From contig JADFRV010000032.1 of the NCBI GenBank assembly GCA_022561095.1, positions 1 to 16,901 of the forward strand: DNA of 16,901 bases, written 5' to 3'. Below are positions 1 through 5,166 of the stretch, one piece after another. The DNA comes from Chloroflexota bacterium. Lineage in GTDB: Bacteria > Chloroflexota > Dehalococcoidia > SM23-28-2 > RBG-16-64-32. How positions within the stretch are numbered: the first letter of the stretch is position 1; every line of letters starts with the position of its first letter. A program made the translations under genes and the position numbers. The notes under the pieces are model-generated. The model made no database searches. It was not told the origin of the DNA and was given only the letters and a program-made list of their open reading frames with translations.

Positions 1-37
1 CGATTTCTCGATCACGGGTGACCGTACCGTTAATCAT
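1..37 (-). CDS. Clan AA (retropepsin-like) aspartic protease, N-terminal codons only
   Basis: Only the first 12 codons are present (MINGTVTRDREI); the gene runs off the left edge. The ATG at 37-35 overlaps the stop of the upstream gene by 8 bases, which suggests translational coupling. The start resembles clan AA aspartic proteases, which typically begin M-I-x-G-x-V and reach a VDTG catalytic motif some 25 residues later; that motif would lie outside the window. Family knowledge: in cyanobacteria and Chloroflexota these proteases often sit directly downstream of a ~75-90 residue partner like the one seen here. The assignment therefore rests on a short N-terminus plus context, and is moderate. 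Confidence 0.5.
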   Translation of the reverse strand, partial: MINGTVTRDREI

Positions 38-302
38 CAGCCCCCACCTTCGAGAACCCGCCCAGGCGATATGCCGCTGGATAGCCGATTCGTAATCCAT
101 ACAGTACGGCATCGGGACATTTTGCCATGATTCGCTTCGTCGCGATCAAATCGTCCTCATCAATCTCATACTCGCCGGTTCCGATGTCCAACACCAAGTA
201 CTTTCCCCGGTGTTCACTTTCGACATCGGTCCGAATTTCCTGCTCGTAAATCGCTTCTCCTCGCTCCGCGACTTCTTCGCGAGAAAGTCTTGCATCCGGC
301 AT
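30..302 (-). CDS. Small conserved protein, partner of a clan AA aspartic protease
   Basis: A 90-residue acidic soluble protein with no signal peptide or membrane segment. The central stretch (about residues 33-80: GKYLVLDIGTGEYEID, then DAVLYGLRIGYPAAYRLGG) is the recognisable core of a small family commonly found just upstream of clan AA aspartic proteases. That gene does begin here, overlapping by 8 bases. The start is supported by AAGGAG about 7 bases upstream of the ATG. The pair resembles a two-gene module and has sometimes been suspected to be toxin-antitoxin-like; I know of no established function and claim none. The Shine-Dalgarno lies inside the sequence that still reads as the truncated VOC gene upstream, so the pair appears to sit in the wreck of another gene. 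Confidence 0.7.
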   Translation of the reverse strand: MPDARLSREEVAERGEAIYEQEIRTDVESEHRGKYLVLDIGTGEYEIDEDDLIATKRIMAKCPDAVLYGLRIGYPAAYRLGGFSKVGADD

Positions 303-309
303 TGCTCGA

Positions 310-414
310 CTCCTTGTGCCGCACTTTGAACTCTGGAAACGCCGTCATCAAAAACTCTACCATCGCGTCCACGTCGCGGACGCAGATGTTCGCATGCTCC
401 ATTCGCATTGTCAT
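310..414 (-). pseudogene. N-terminal stub of a VOC/glyoxalase-like gene
   Basis: The frame from the ATG at 414 (alternatives at 408 and 402) reads MRMEHANICVRDVDAMVEFL, then TAFPEFKVRHKE. This is the typical first beta-alpha unit of vicinal oxygen chelate (glyoxalase/bleomycin resistance) proteins. These are normally 120-150 residues, but here similarity stops after about 35. The frame continues briefly as unrelated sequence and ends near 214 inside the next gene. A GGAGG-like site lies about 10 bases upstream of 414, so the translation start still looks intact. What is seen is a truncated start; that it arose by recombination with the protease-pair module is inference. No function is expected. 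Confidence 0.6.
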
Positions 415-439
415 TCTAAACTGATCCTCCGCCGTCCTC

Positions 440-478
440 ATACGGCCTTTGTGCCACTAATGATATGCCTTATGTGCC
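440..478. repeat. Imperfect 23-bp-spaced direct repeat at a gene-fragment junction
   Basis: ATATGCCTTATGTGCC at 463-478 and ATACGGCCTTTGTGCC at 440-455 match at 12 of 16 positions without gaps, and better with one gap. They lie exactly between the broken nrdJ reading frame and the VOC stub. The repeat could be chance, a small operator, or a scar of the event that joined the fragments. Confidence 0.3.
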
Positions 479-1623
479 CACACTAGAAAAACCGGGACTA
501 AGGTGCTGGGACCCTTGGCGGGCTCACCCGTGGTGACGTAGTGCGTCTGCCACTCGCCGTCGTCCAGGACGGCCCGCATGAACTCGTCGCTGACGCGGAC
601 AGAGTTGTTGGCGTTCTGGTACTGGATGGAGATCCAGGCGTCGCCGTCCAGGGAGACGTCGTAGCCCGCCTCGCCCAGGGCGTACGCCTTGCGCTCCTCC
701 TTCGACTTACAGTCGACGAACTCCTCGATGTCGGGGTGGTCGACGTTGAGGATGACCATCTTGGCGGCGCGGCGTGTCTTGCCGCCGGACTTGATCGTGC
801 CGGCGATCGCGTCGGCGCCGCGCATGAAGGAGACGGGGCCGGAGGCGAGGCCGCCGGCGGTGAGCCGCTCCTTGGAGCTGCGCAGCTGCGACAGGTTGAT
901 GCCGGAGCCGGAGCCGCCCTTGAAGATCCTCCCCTCCGTGCGGTACCACTCCAGGATGGAGTCCATGGAGTCGTCTATGGAGAGGATGAAGCAGGCGGAG
1001 CATTGGGGCTTCTCCTCGATGCCGAGGTTGAACCAGACGGGGGAGTTGAAGCAGGCCTTCTGGTTGACCAGGATGTGCTTCAGCTCCGCCTGGAAGGTTG
1101 TGGCCTCCTCTTCGTCCGCATAGTAGGCGCCGGCGCGGCCCCAGTCCGTGATGCTGTTGACCACGCGGTCTATGAGCTGCTTGACGGAGCGCTCGCGGAT
1201 GGGGGCATCGGGGTGAGGGGCGGCGGCGGCGGCCTCGCTCAGGGGGCCGCGGAAGTACTTGGAGGCGACGACGTTGGTGGCGTTCTGCGACCAGTCTTTG
1301 GGGAACTCGACTTCCTTCTGCTCGAACACGGGTGCGCCGTCGGCGCCGGCGATGACGGCCGTGCGGTCGCTCTCCCACTCCAGCTCATCGTAGGGGTCGA
1401 CATCGGGGCGGGTGAAGTGGCGGGCGATTCTCCGCTCATCGATGTTGATGTGCTCCGACGTGGGCGCACCTGGCTTGGCCTCGGAGACGCACTGGACTGG
1501 GATATCGGCTGCGTCTGTGCCGGAGATAGCGGTGTCGCTGCCTGATGACCAGAGCGTCAGACCGTCACGCTCCCATGCGTGGGCTACGATCTCGTCTGCT
1601 TCTCTTTGGATTCTCGATGTCAC
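457..1623 (-). CDS. nrdJ: Class II (adenosylcobalamin-dependent) ribonucleotide reductase, truncated after the N-terminal part
   Basis: NrdJ reduces ribonucleotides to deoxyribonucleotides with a cobalamin-generated thiyl radical. The 388-residue frame carries the family's N-terminal half: IARHFTRPDVDP (66-77), DWSQNATNVVASKYFR (110-125), the redox-cysteine motif ACFNSPVWFN (190-199), CSACF (208-212), GGSGSGINLS (236-245), and SIQYQNANNSVRVSDEFM (332-349). Known homologues are about 700-1000 residues, so the finger-loop radical cysteine, the NPCSE motif and the C-terminal redox cysteines are missing. Recognisable sequence stops near residue 369 (about base 515); the last ~19 residues look like intergenic DNA read in frame. 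The GTG start at 1623 is supported by GGAGG 7 bases upstream. It is the last gene of the operon behind nrdR. The product as written cannot be an active reductase. It is either a pseudogene, or the junction near 515 is a rearrangement or assembly join. Confidence 0.85.
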   Translation of the reverse strand: MTSRIQREADEIVAHAWERDGLTLWSSGSDTAISGTDAADIPVQCVSEAKPGAPTSEHINIDERRIARHFTRPDVDPYDELEWESDRTAVIAGADGAPVFEQKEVEFPKDWSQNATNVVASKYFRGPLSEAAAAAPHPDAPIRERSVKQLIDRVVNSITDWGRAGAYYADEEEATTFQAELKHILVNQKACFNSPVWFNLGIEEKPQCSACFILSIDDSMDSILEWYRTEGRIFKGGSGSGINLSQLRSSKERLTAGGLASGPVSFMRGADAIAGTIKSGGKTRRAAKMVILNVDHPDIEEFVDCKSKEERKAYALGEAGYDVSLDGDAWISIQYQNANNSVRVSDEFMRAVLDDGEWQTHYVTTGEPAKGPSTLVPVFLVWAHKAYH

Positions 1624-1718
1624 TGATTGGCCTCCGTTGGCGTGAATTGCGGTGTCTGCCGATGACTTCGCCGCCGCTGCCGCTTCCGCCGTCTAGGTTG
1701 GTTGCCCAGTCAGGTCAC
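1620..1718 (-). other. Ideal Shine-Dalgarno followed by a 33-codon frame broken by TGA at codon 3
   Basis: Directly after the orf102 stop is AAAGGAG, 5 bases before GTG-ACC-TGA (1718-1710). Ignoring that TGA, the frame stays open for 33 codons and ends in a TGA that overlaps the nrdJ start as GTGA, the same coupling geometry seen at orf71. The would-be peptide is very basic (for example RRRKRQRRRR). This may be a decayed or recoded small gene, a vestigial start, or chance in Arg-rich GC sequence. Otherwise this 106-bp spacer between orf102 and nrdJ holds nothing I recognise. Confidence 0.25.
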
Positions 1719-1729
1719 GGGTGCTCCTT

Positions 1730-2038
1730 TTAGCGCTTGACGATGCGTCTTTTGGTGTTCGCGAGATTGCTGATTGTGACGTTCATGTTCGCATTGCGTG
1801 CCAGTTGCGCTGCTCTATCTAGGTCGGTCTGAGGGACGCGCAGGATCTTCCTCGCATTTGTCTCTTTCGCGAGACGCTTCAGCGCTGGCCCAATCCTGCC
1901 GCTGCGTTCAATTTCAGTGGCGACCCCCTTCCGTCGGGCATCGAGTCGAGTGCCGCCGCGCTGGGGCTTCTCCGTCCGGCCAGAAGGCCCGGCTGCCCGG
2001 CGTTTCAATCTTGTGTGCGTTGACTGTTTGGGTGACAT
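1730..2038 (-). CDS. Small basic hypothetical protein in the nrdR-nrdJ operon (orf102)
   Basis: A 102-residue, strongly basic protein I cannot assign to a named family. The N-terminal ~45 residues are rich in Arg, Lys, Gly and Pro (RLKRRAAGPSGRTEKPQRGG) and look disordered and possibly nucleic-acid-binding. Residues ~46-102 look more structured, with alternating helical and beta-prone stretches (IGPALKRLAKE, KILRVPQTDLDRAAQLARN, MNVTISNL). No cysteines, signal peptide or membrane segments. The ATG at 2038 has a near-perfect AGGAGGTG Shine-Dalgarno about 6 bases upstream, so translation is likely strong. It lies 17 bp downstream of orf71 and 106 bp upstream of nrdJ. Its position suggests co-expression with the reductase; a functional link is only inference. 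Confidence 0.65.
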   Translation of the reverse strand: MSPKQSTHTRLKRRAAGPSGRTEKPQRGGTRLDARRKGVATEIERSGRIGPALKRLAKETNARKILRVPQTDLDRAAQLARNANMNVTISNLANTKRRIVKR

Positions 2039-2055
2039 GCTCTCACCTCCTCTCC

Positions 2056-2271
2056 CTACCTCTTCCCCTCGGCAATGGGCTGCGGCTCCATCGCCGCTTC
2101 CCCCAGCCCGTATCGTGATCGGAAGCCCTGGACGGCGGCGCGGGTCGTGCGGACGCGCTCTTGCACCTCGGCGTCCGGGGTCACCGGGCTATCCAGCGCC
2201 CGCTCCGCATCCACCCACGCCCTCAGCAGCAGGATGTACTCCTCGTATTCGCGCTCGGTTAGCTTGCTCAC
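2056..2271 (-). CDS. Small acidic helical hypothetical protein overlapping nrdR (orf71)
   Basis: A 71-residue protein starting at GTG 2271, beginning VSKLTEREYEEYILLLRAWV. The GTGA overlap with the nrdR stop (2268-2271) and AGGAG about 7 bases upstream of the GTG fix the start and indicate translational coupling. A longer in-frame reading extends upstream to 2775, but there it is only a shadow of nrdR. The sequence is predicted mostly helical with many Glu, Arg and aromatic residues. No cysteine, membrane segment or known motif is visible. I do not recognise the family. It is followed after 17 bp by orf102. Being coupled to nrdR, it would be made in step with the repressor. Confidence 0.6.
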   Translation of the reverse strand: MSKLTEREYEEYILLLRAWVDAERALDSPVTPDAEVQERVRTTRAAVQGFRSRYGLGEAAMEPQPIAEGKR

Positions 2272-2858
2272 TTGGTGGCTCCTTTCGCCTGGCGCTCCGG
2301 CGGCTCCTCCTCCGCCCTCGGGCGGCGGACTCGCAGCAGGCGCGGCTTCGGCGGTTTCGCCTCCGACTCCGGCAGCAGCGCCATCTGGTCCCGGGGCACG
2401 TCCGGCCGCCGCCAGCCCGCCTTCAGCGCCGCCAGCTCCTGCTCCAGCTCCTCCACGTCCGCGAAGGCGCGGTAGACGGAGGCGAAGCGGATGTAGGCGA
2501 TGTGGTCCAGGCCCCGCAGCCGCTCCATCACCAGCTCCCCGATGTAGCTCGACGGCACCTCCGCCTTCCCCTGGGCGTGCACCGCCTTCTCCACCTCGTC
2601 CGCCAGCGCCTCGATGGCGCCGGAGGGGATGGGGCGCTTCTCGCAGGCCCGGCGCACGCCGGCGATCACCTTCTCGCGGTCGAACTCCTCGCGCGAGTCG
2701 TCCTTCTTGACGACGGCGACGCCGCCCAGCTCGATCTTCTCGAGGGTGGTGAAGCGGCGGTTGCACTCCTGGCACTCGCGGCGGCGGCGGACGCCGGCCT
2801 CATCGGGCCGGGAGTCGATGACCCTGGAGTCTGGGTGGCCGCAGAACGGGCAGTTCAT
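2268..2858 (-). CDS. nrdR: Transcriptional repressor NrdR with extended C-terminus
   Basis: NrdR represses ribonucleotide reductase operons in response to ATP/dATP. The ATG at 2858 gives the canonical start MNCPFCGHPDSRVIDSR. Zinc-ribbon cysteines are C3, C6, C29 and C32, followed by the basic segment RRRREC and RRFTTLEKIE. An ATP-cone occupies about residues 49-137 (VKKDDSREEFDREKVIAGVRRACEKRPI, LDHIAYIRFASVYRAF). NrdRs are usually ~150 residues; this one has 196, with a Pro/Arg/Glu-rich tail from ~150 that looks disordered. There is no clear Shine-Dalgarno. The start overlaps as ATGA the stop of a possible 16-codon leader peptide. The gene heads the operon with orf71, orf102 and nrdJ, behind a promoter with two NrdR-box-like sites, which indicates autoregulation. 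Confidence 0.95.
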   Translation of the reverse strand: MNCPFCGHPDSRVIDSRPDEAGVRRRRECQECNRRFTTLEKIELGGVAVVKKDDSREEFDREKVIAGVRRACEKRPIPSGAIEALADEVEKAVHAQGKAEVPSSYIGELVMERLRGLDHIAYIRFASVYRAFADVEELEQELAALKAGWRRPDVPRDQMALLPESEAKPPKPRLLRVRRPRAEEEPPERQAKGATK

Positions 2859-2905
2859 AGTTCGGCTGCGCTCACTACTTGCTTGACAGAATCCTCGGTG
2901 CTCAT
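2855..2905 (-). other. Possible leader peptide overlapping the nrdR start
   Basis: ATG at 2905 opens a 16-codon frame, MSTEDSVKQVVSAAEL, whose TGA stop overlaps the nrdR ATG as ATGA. The same overlap couples several gene pairs in the dcw block of this window, and nrdR has no good Shine-Dalgarno of its own. Against it: the leader has no clear ribosome site either. The nearest purine run, AGGGGG, is about 14 bases away and inside the 5' hairpin. Confidence 0.3.
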
Positions 2906-2916
2906 TTAGAACCGCT

Positions 2917-2940
2917 GCGCCCCCTGCTACAAGGGGGCGC
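2917..2940 (-). promoter_or_regulatory. Perfect 9-bp stem-loop at the predicted 5' end of the nrdR mRNA
   Basis: Arms 2917-2925 (GCGCCCCCT on the plus strand) and 2932-2940 (AGGGGGCGC) are exact reverse complements around a 6-base loop. Counting 7 bases from the -10 hexamer puts transcription start at about G2940, the first base of the hairpin. A 5'-terminal stem can protect an mRNA from decay or restrict ribosome access. There is no U-run after it, so it is unlikely to be a simple terminator. Confidence 0.55.
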
Positions 2941-2947
2941 AAGGGCC

Positions 2948-2976
2948 ACAATAGCACTAGATGTTGGGGTTGTCAA
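2948..2976 (-). promoter_or_regulatory. Sigma-70-type promoter of the nrdR operon
   Basis: On the minus strand, a consensus -35 TTGACA (2976-2971), a 17-base spacer and -10 TATTGT (2953-2948, 4 of 6 to TATAAT). The predicted start near 2940 lies 82 bases before the nrdR ATG. The spacer is almost exactly filled by one NrdR-box-like palindrome and the second lies upstream of the -35, so bound NrdR would block RNA polymerase. Confidence 0.7.
2954..2969 (-). promoter_or_regulatory. NrdR box 2 (degenerate), inside the promoter spacer
   Basis: GCACTAGATGTTGGGG on the plus strand matches the published NrdR-box consensus acaCwAtATmTwGtgt at about 11 of 16 positions, keeping the central A-AT-TTG pattern. 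It starts exactly 31 bp (three helical turns) from the better box, matching the paired-site geometry known for NrdR. Confidence 0.55.
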
Positions 2977-2984
2977 GCCCTGCA

Positions 2985-3000
2985 CCACAATATTTAGTGG
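2985..3000 (-). promoter_or_regulatory. NrdR box 1 (strong)
   Basis: CCACAATATTTAGTGG lies within the 20-base palindrome CACCACAATATTTAGTGGTG (2983-3002), whose outer 6-bp arms CACCAC/GTGGTG are perfect. It fits the NrdR-box pattern closely, the gene downstream is nrdR itself, and the site ends 8 bases upstream of the -35. Confidence 0.8.
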
Positions 3001-3031
3001 TGAAATGCGTCACGAACCAGCGTGCGAATTT

Positions 3032-3062
3032 GCCACAGATGAACACAGATTAGCTGTCTGTG
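3032..3062 (-). repeat. Putative dispersed repeat with a weak terminator hairpin after the DUF3048 gene
   Basis: GCCACAGATGAACACAGAT (3032-3050) contains two CACAGAT units; its complement ATCTGTGTTCATCTGTGGC resembles an intergenic motif I recall as recurring in many environmental genomes. The second CACAGA (3044-3049) pairs with TCTGTG (3057-3062) around a 7-base loop. This gives a short stem downstream of the DUF3048 stop that could be a weak terminator. No strong U-run follows. Confidence 0.35.
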
Positions 3063-3082
3063 ATGATCCGCGGCTGTGTCGC

Positions 3083-4234
3083 CTAGTAGAGCAGCGGGTC
3101 GGCGAAGGAGAGCACTTCGATCCAGGTCTGCCCGCGGTTGAACCGGATCTCGTTCCCCTCGGCGTCGAAGAAGCGGATGCGGGAGAACTCGTCGGGCTTG
3201 GACCAGGTGCCGGGGATCGCCACGCCGTCCTGGAAGACCACCGCCTCGCCGCTGCCCGTGGTCTGATACTGCAGGTGAGACGTGCCGTCGCCGACGGAGC
3301 GCACGGACGTGACCACCGCGGCGACGTTCCTGGCCTGGATCCGGTTGCCGGAGCCGCCGTCCACGTGAGGAGCGCCGCCCTGACTACGCAGGTAGCCGTT
3401 CGTCTTCGGGTCGTGCTCCCAGGTGACGGCGTAGTCGGAGAAGAACGGCCCGCCGAAGCCGATGTCTATGGTCGGCGCCGCCGTCGCCCCCGCATCGCCC
3501 GCCCGCCCGGGCTCGTCCTCCTTGAACTGCCACGCCTCGATCTGAGGCGGTCCGCTCCAGCCGTTGTCGGCGGCCAGCTCCCACAGGGCGTCGGTATCGG
3601 CGATGCCGTCGTGCGGCCCCAGGCGGTCGGGGGCGCGGGAGAAGTAGGGCCCTCCCATGGTGAACCCGTCGAAGTTACGCAGGCCGAGGCGGGAGAGGGC
3701 GGAGGGGACGTCAGCCGTGGCCACACTGGACCTGGCCATGCCCCAGTGGACGTAGATGGCGTCCAGGCCGGCCGCCCAGTCCAGGTAATAGACGCGGGCA
3801 GAGCGCACAGCAAGGACGCTTCCAGGCTCCTCGCTCCAGAAGACGCCGAGGAAGCGGGTGATGCCGCCCTCGGCCACAGCCTCGAACACCAGGTCCGCCC
3901 TCTCCAACCCCACCTGAGGCCGGGCGGTGACGATGTTGTCGAACATGACGGCCAGGGGAAGGCGGCTCTCGATATCTGGCAACTCCTCGGGGTAGACGAG
4001 GCGGCCGTTAAGGAGGGTTGGCTCGGTAGGGGGCGGCGTGGGCGAAGGCGTGGGGGTGAGCGTGCTCTCAGGCGTCGTGATGCCGTCGAGGACTTGAGAG
4101 GAGCCGCCGGAGAAGACGCCTGCTGCGGCCAGGACGCCTACGGTGATGACGAGCGTCAGAAACACCGCCGCTCCGCCGGCGATCGCCTGTCGTCGACGGC
4201 TGTGGGCCAGCCAGGACGGTAACGTTACGCGCAT
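3083..4234 (-). CDS. Membrane-anchored DUF3048 (YerB-like) protein
   Basis: A 383-residue protein. It has a basic N-terminus (HSRRRQ), one hydrophobic segment at about 20-41 and no lipobox cysteine, so it is probably a membrane-anchored extracytoplasmic protein rather than a lipoprotein. A Thr/Pro linker follows (58-73). The DUF3048 domain begins about residue 92 (LPLAVMFDNIVTARPQVGL, then ADLVFEAVAEGGITRFLGVF, VRSARVYYLDWAAGLDAIYVHWG, GPHDGI), and the C-terminal domain contains FNRGQTWIEVL. Family members such as Bacillus YerB are of unclear biochemical function. I see no Shine-Dalgarno before the ATG at 4234. It is divergent from the hydrolase gene with a 74-bp gap, and no promoter of its own is obvious. 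It lies between the nrdR operon and the hydrolase gene and shows no clear functional link to either. Confidence 0.85.
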   Translation of the reverse strand: MRVTLPSWLAHSRRRQAIAGGAAVFLTLVITVGVLAAAGVFSGGSSQVLDGITTPESTLTPTPSPTPPPTEPTLLNGRLVYPEELPDIESRLPLAVMFDNIVTARPQVGLERADLVFEAVAEGGITRFLGVFWSEEPGSVLAVRSARVYYLDWAAGLDAIYVHWGMARSSVATADVPSALSRLGLRNFDGFTMGGPYFSRAPDRLGPHDGIADTDALWELAADNGWSGPPQIEAWQFKEDEPGRAGDAGATAAPTIDIGFGGPFFSDYAVTWEHDPKTNGYLRSQGGAPHVDGGSGNRIQARNVAAVVTSVRSVGDGTSHLQYQTTGSGEAVVFQDGVAIPGTWSKPDEFSRIRFFDAEGNEIRFNRGQTWIEVLSFADPLLY

Positions 4235-4240
4235 GGTGGA

Positions 4241-4268
4241 TTGACGGCTCTATCGTTGTCCGTATAAT
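4241..4268 (+). promoter_or_regulatory. Sigma-70-type promoter for the alpha/beta hydrolase gene
   Basis: TTGACG (4241-4246), a 16-base spacer and a perfect TATAAT (4263-4268) lie 40 bases before the ATG at 4309. It occupies the divergent gap with the DUF3048 gene. Confidence 0.7.
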
Positions 4269-4308
4269 GAGGCCACATCCCGCCCAAGCGCAACCAGGAG
4301 GAACGCCC

Positions 4309-5118
4309 ATGCCCAAGGTTACCGTTAACGCCGACCAGTATTTCTACGAGGAGAAGGGGTCAGGCTTCCCGATCGTCTTCGGCAACTCGCTGCTCTTCGA
4401 CCATCGGATGTGGGCCCAGCAAGTGGAGACGCTCTCCTCCCGCTACCGCTGTATCACTTACGACTTCCTGGGGCACGGTGGCTCTTCAGTAGGCGTGGAG
4501 GGGTACAGCCTGGAGGACGAGGCGGAGAACCTGCACGCCATGATGGCGCAGTGGGGCGCCTCGCCGGCTCACATGGCAGGGCTGTCCCTGGGCGGCATGG
4601 TGGATATGCGGCTGGCGCTGGCCCATCCGGAGGACGTTCGTTCTTTGGCGCTGCTGGACACCTCGGCGGAGGAGGAGGTGGCGGAGCGGCGGCCCCAGTA
4701 CGAGGCGCTGGCGGCGGCGGCACGGGCCAACGGGCCGGAGTCGGTCGTGGACTTGGTGGTGCCGTTCTTCTTCAGCCAGGGGTTCCAGCAGTCGCAGCCG
4801 GAGCAGGTGGCTGCCTTCAGGCAGCAGTTCATCGACTCCAACATCGACGGCATCGAGCAGGCGACGAAGACGGTGACGCGGCGCACCAGCGTGCTGGGGC
4901 GGCTATCGGAGATCAACGTGCCCACGCTCGTGATCGTGGGCAGCGATGATATCTCGACGACGCCGGACAGGGCGCAGCACATCGCTGAGGGGATCGCCGG
5001 CGCGCGACTGGAGACGATAGCGGGGTCCGGACACATGACGGCCATCGAGCAGCCGGAGCGCATCTCACAGTTGCTTTCGGAGTTCCTAGCCCAGGTAGAT
5101 TCGGCCTCGCCAAAGTAG
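4309..5118 (+). CDS. Alpha/beta hydrolase fold protein
   Basis: A 269-residue cytoplasmic hydrolase with the full catalytic triad pattern. The nucleophile elbow is GLSLGG with Ser93, the acid is Asp213 or Asp214 in IVGSDD, and the base is His242 in GSGHMTAIEQP. The strand YRCITYDFLGHGGSS (46-60) and cap region 120-195 are typical of the 3-oxoadipate enol-lactonase/haloperoxidase-like branch; the substrate cannot be told from sequence. The oxyanion strand reads VFGNSLLFDHRMW rather than the common HG motif. The start is fixed by AGGAGG (4296-4301) 7 bases before the ATG; an in-frame ATG at 4267 is upstream of that site and overlaps the -10. It is transcribed alone or with the DsrE gene 208 bp downstream. 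Confidence 0.9.
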   Translation: MPKVTVNADQYFYEEKGSGFPIVFGNSLLFDHRMWAQQVETLSSRYRCITYDFLGHGGSSVGVEGYSLEDEAENLHAMMAQWGASPAHMAGLSLGGMVDMRLALAHPEDVRSLALLDTSAEEEVAERRPQYEALAAAARANGPESVVDLVVPFFFSQGFQQSQPEQVAAFRQQFIDSNIDGIEQATKTVTRRTSVLGRLSEINVPTLVIVGSDDISTTPDRAQHIAEGIAGARLETIAGSGHMTAIEQPERISQLLSEFLAQVDSASPK

Positions 5119-5147
5119 AACCGCCTAGCGACTTATCAGACGCTATC

Positions 5148-5166
5148 CAACCCTGTAACGGGGTTG
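5148..5166 (+). terminator. Weak hairpin downstream of the hydrolase gene
   Basis: CAACCC (5148-5153) pairs with GGGTTG (5161-5166), extendable by one T-G pair around a 5-base loop. No U-run follows. A second 6-bp stem, ATACCC (5217-5222) with GGGTAT (5228-5233), lies further on in the same 208-bp gap, which holds no other feature I can support. Confidence 0.3.

Noticed and set aside
541..1545. A 334-codon plus-strand frame opposite nrdJ
   Set aside because: It is antisense to clear NrdJ motifs and its translation is a repetitive Val/Gly/Asp/Leu-rich shadow typical of GC-rich codons read backward.
1917..2909. A 330-codon plus-strand frame opposite nrdR and the small genes
   Set aside because: Low-complexity Arg/Pro/Leu-rich translation, antisense to genes with good ribosome sites and the NrdR zinc ribbon.
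2859..2957. 33-residue N-terminal extension of NrdR
   Set aside because: It would start upstream of the predicted transcription start and run through the promoter and hairpin; the canonical MNCPFCG start at 2858 fits the family.
2879..4222. A 447-codon plus-strand frame, the second longest in the window
   Set aside because: It covers the DUF3048 gene on the opposite strand and has no family motif; antisense shadow.
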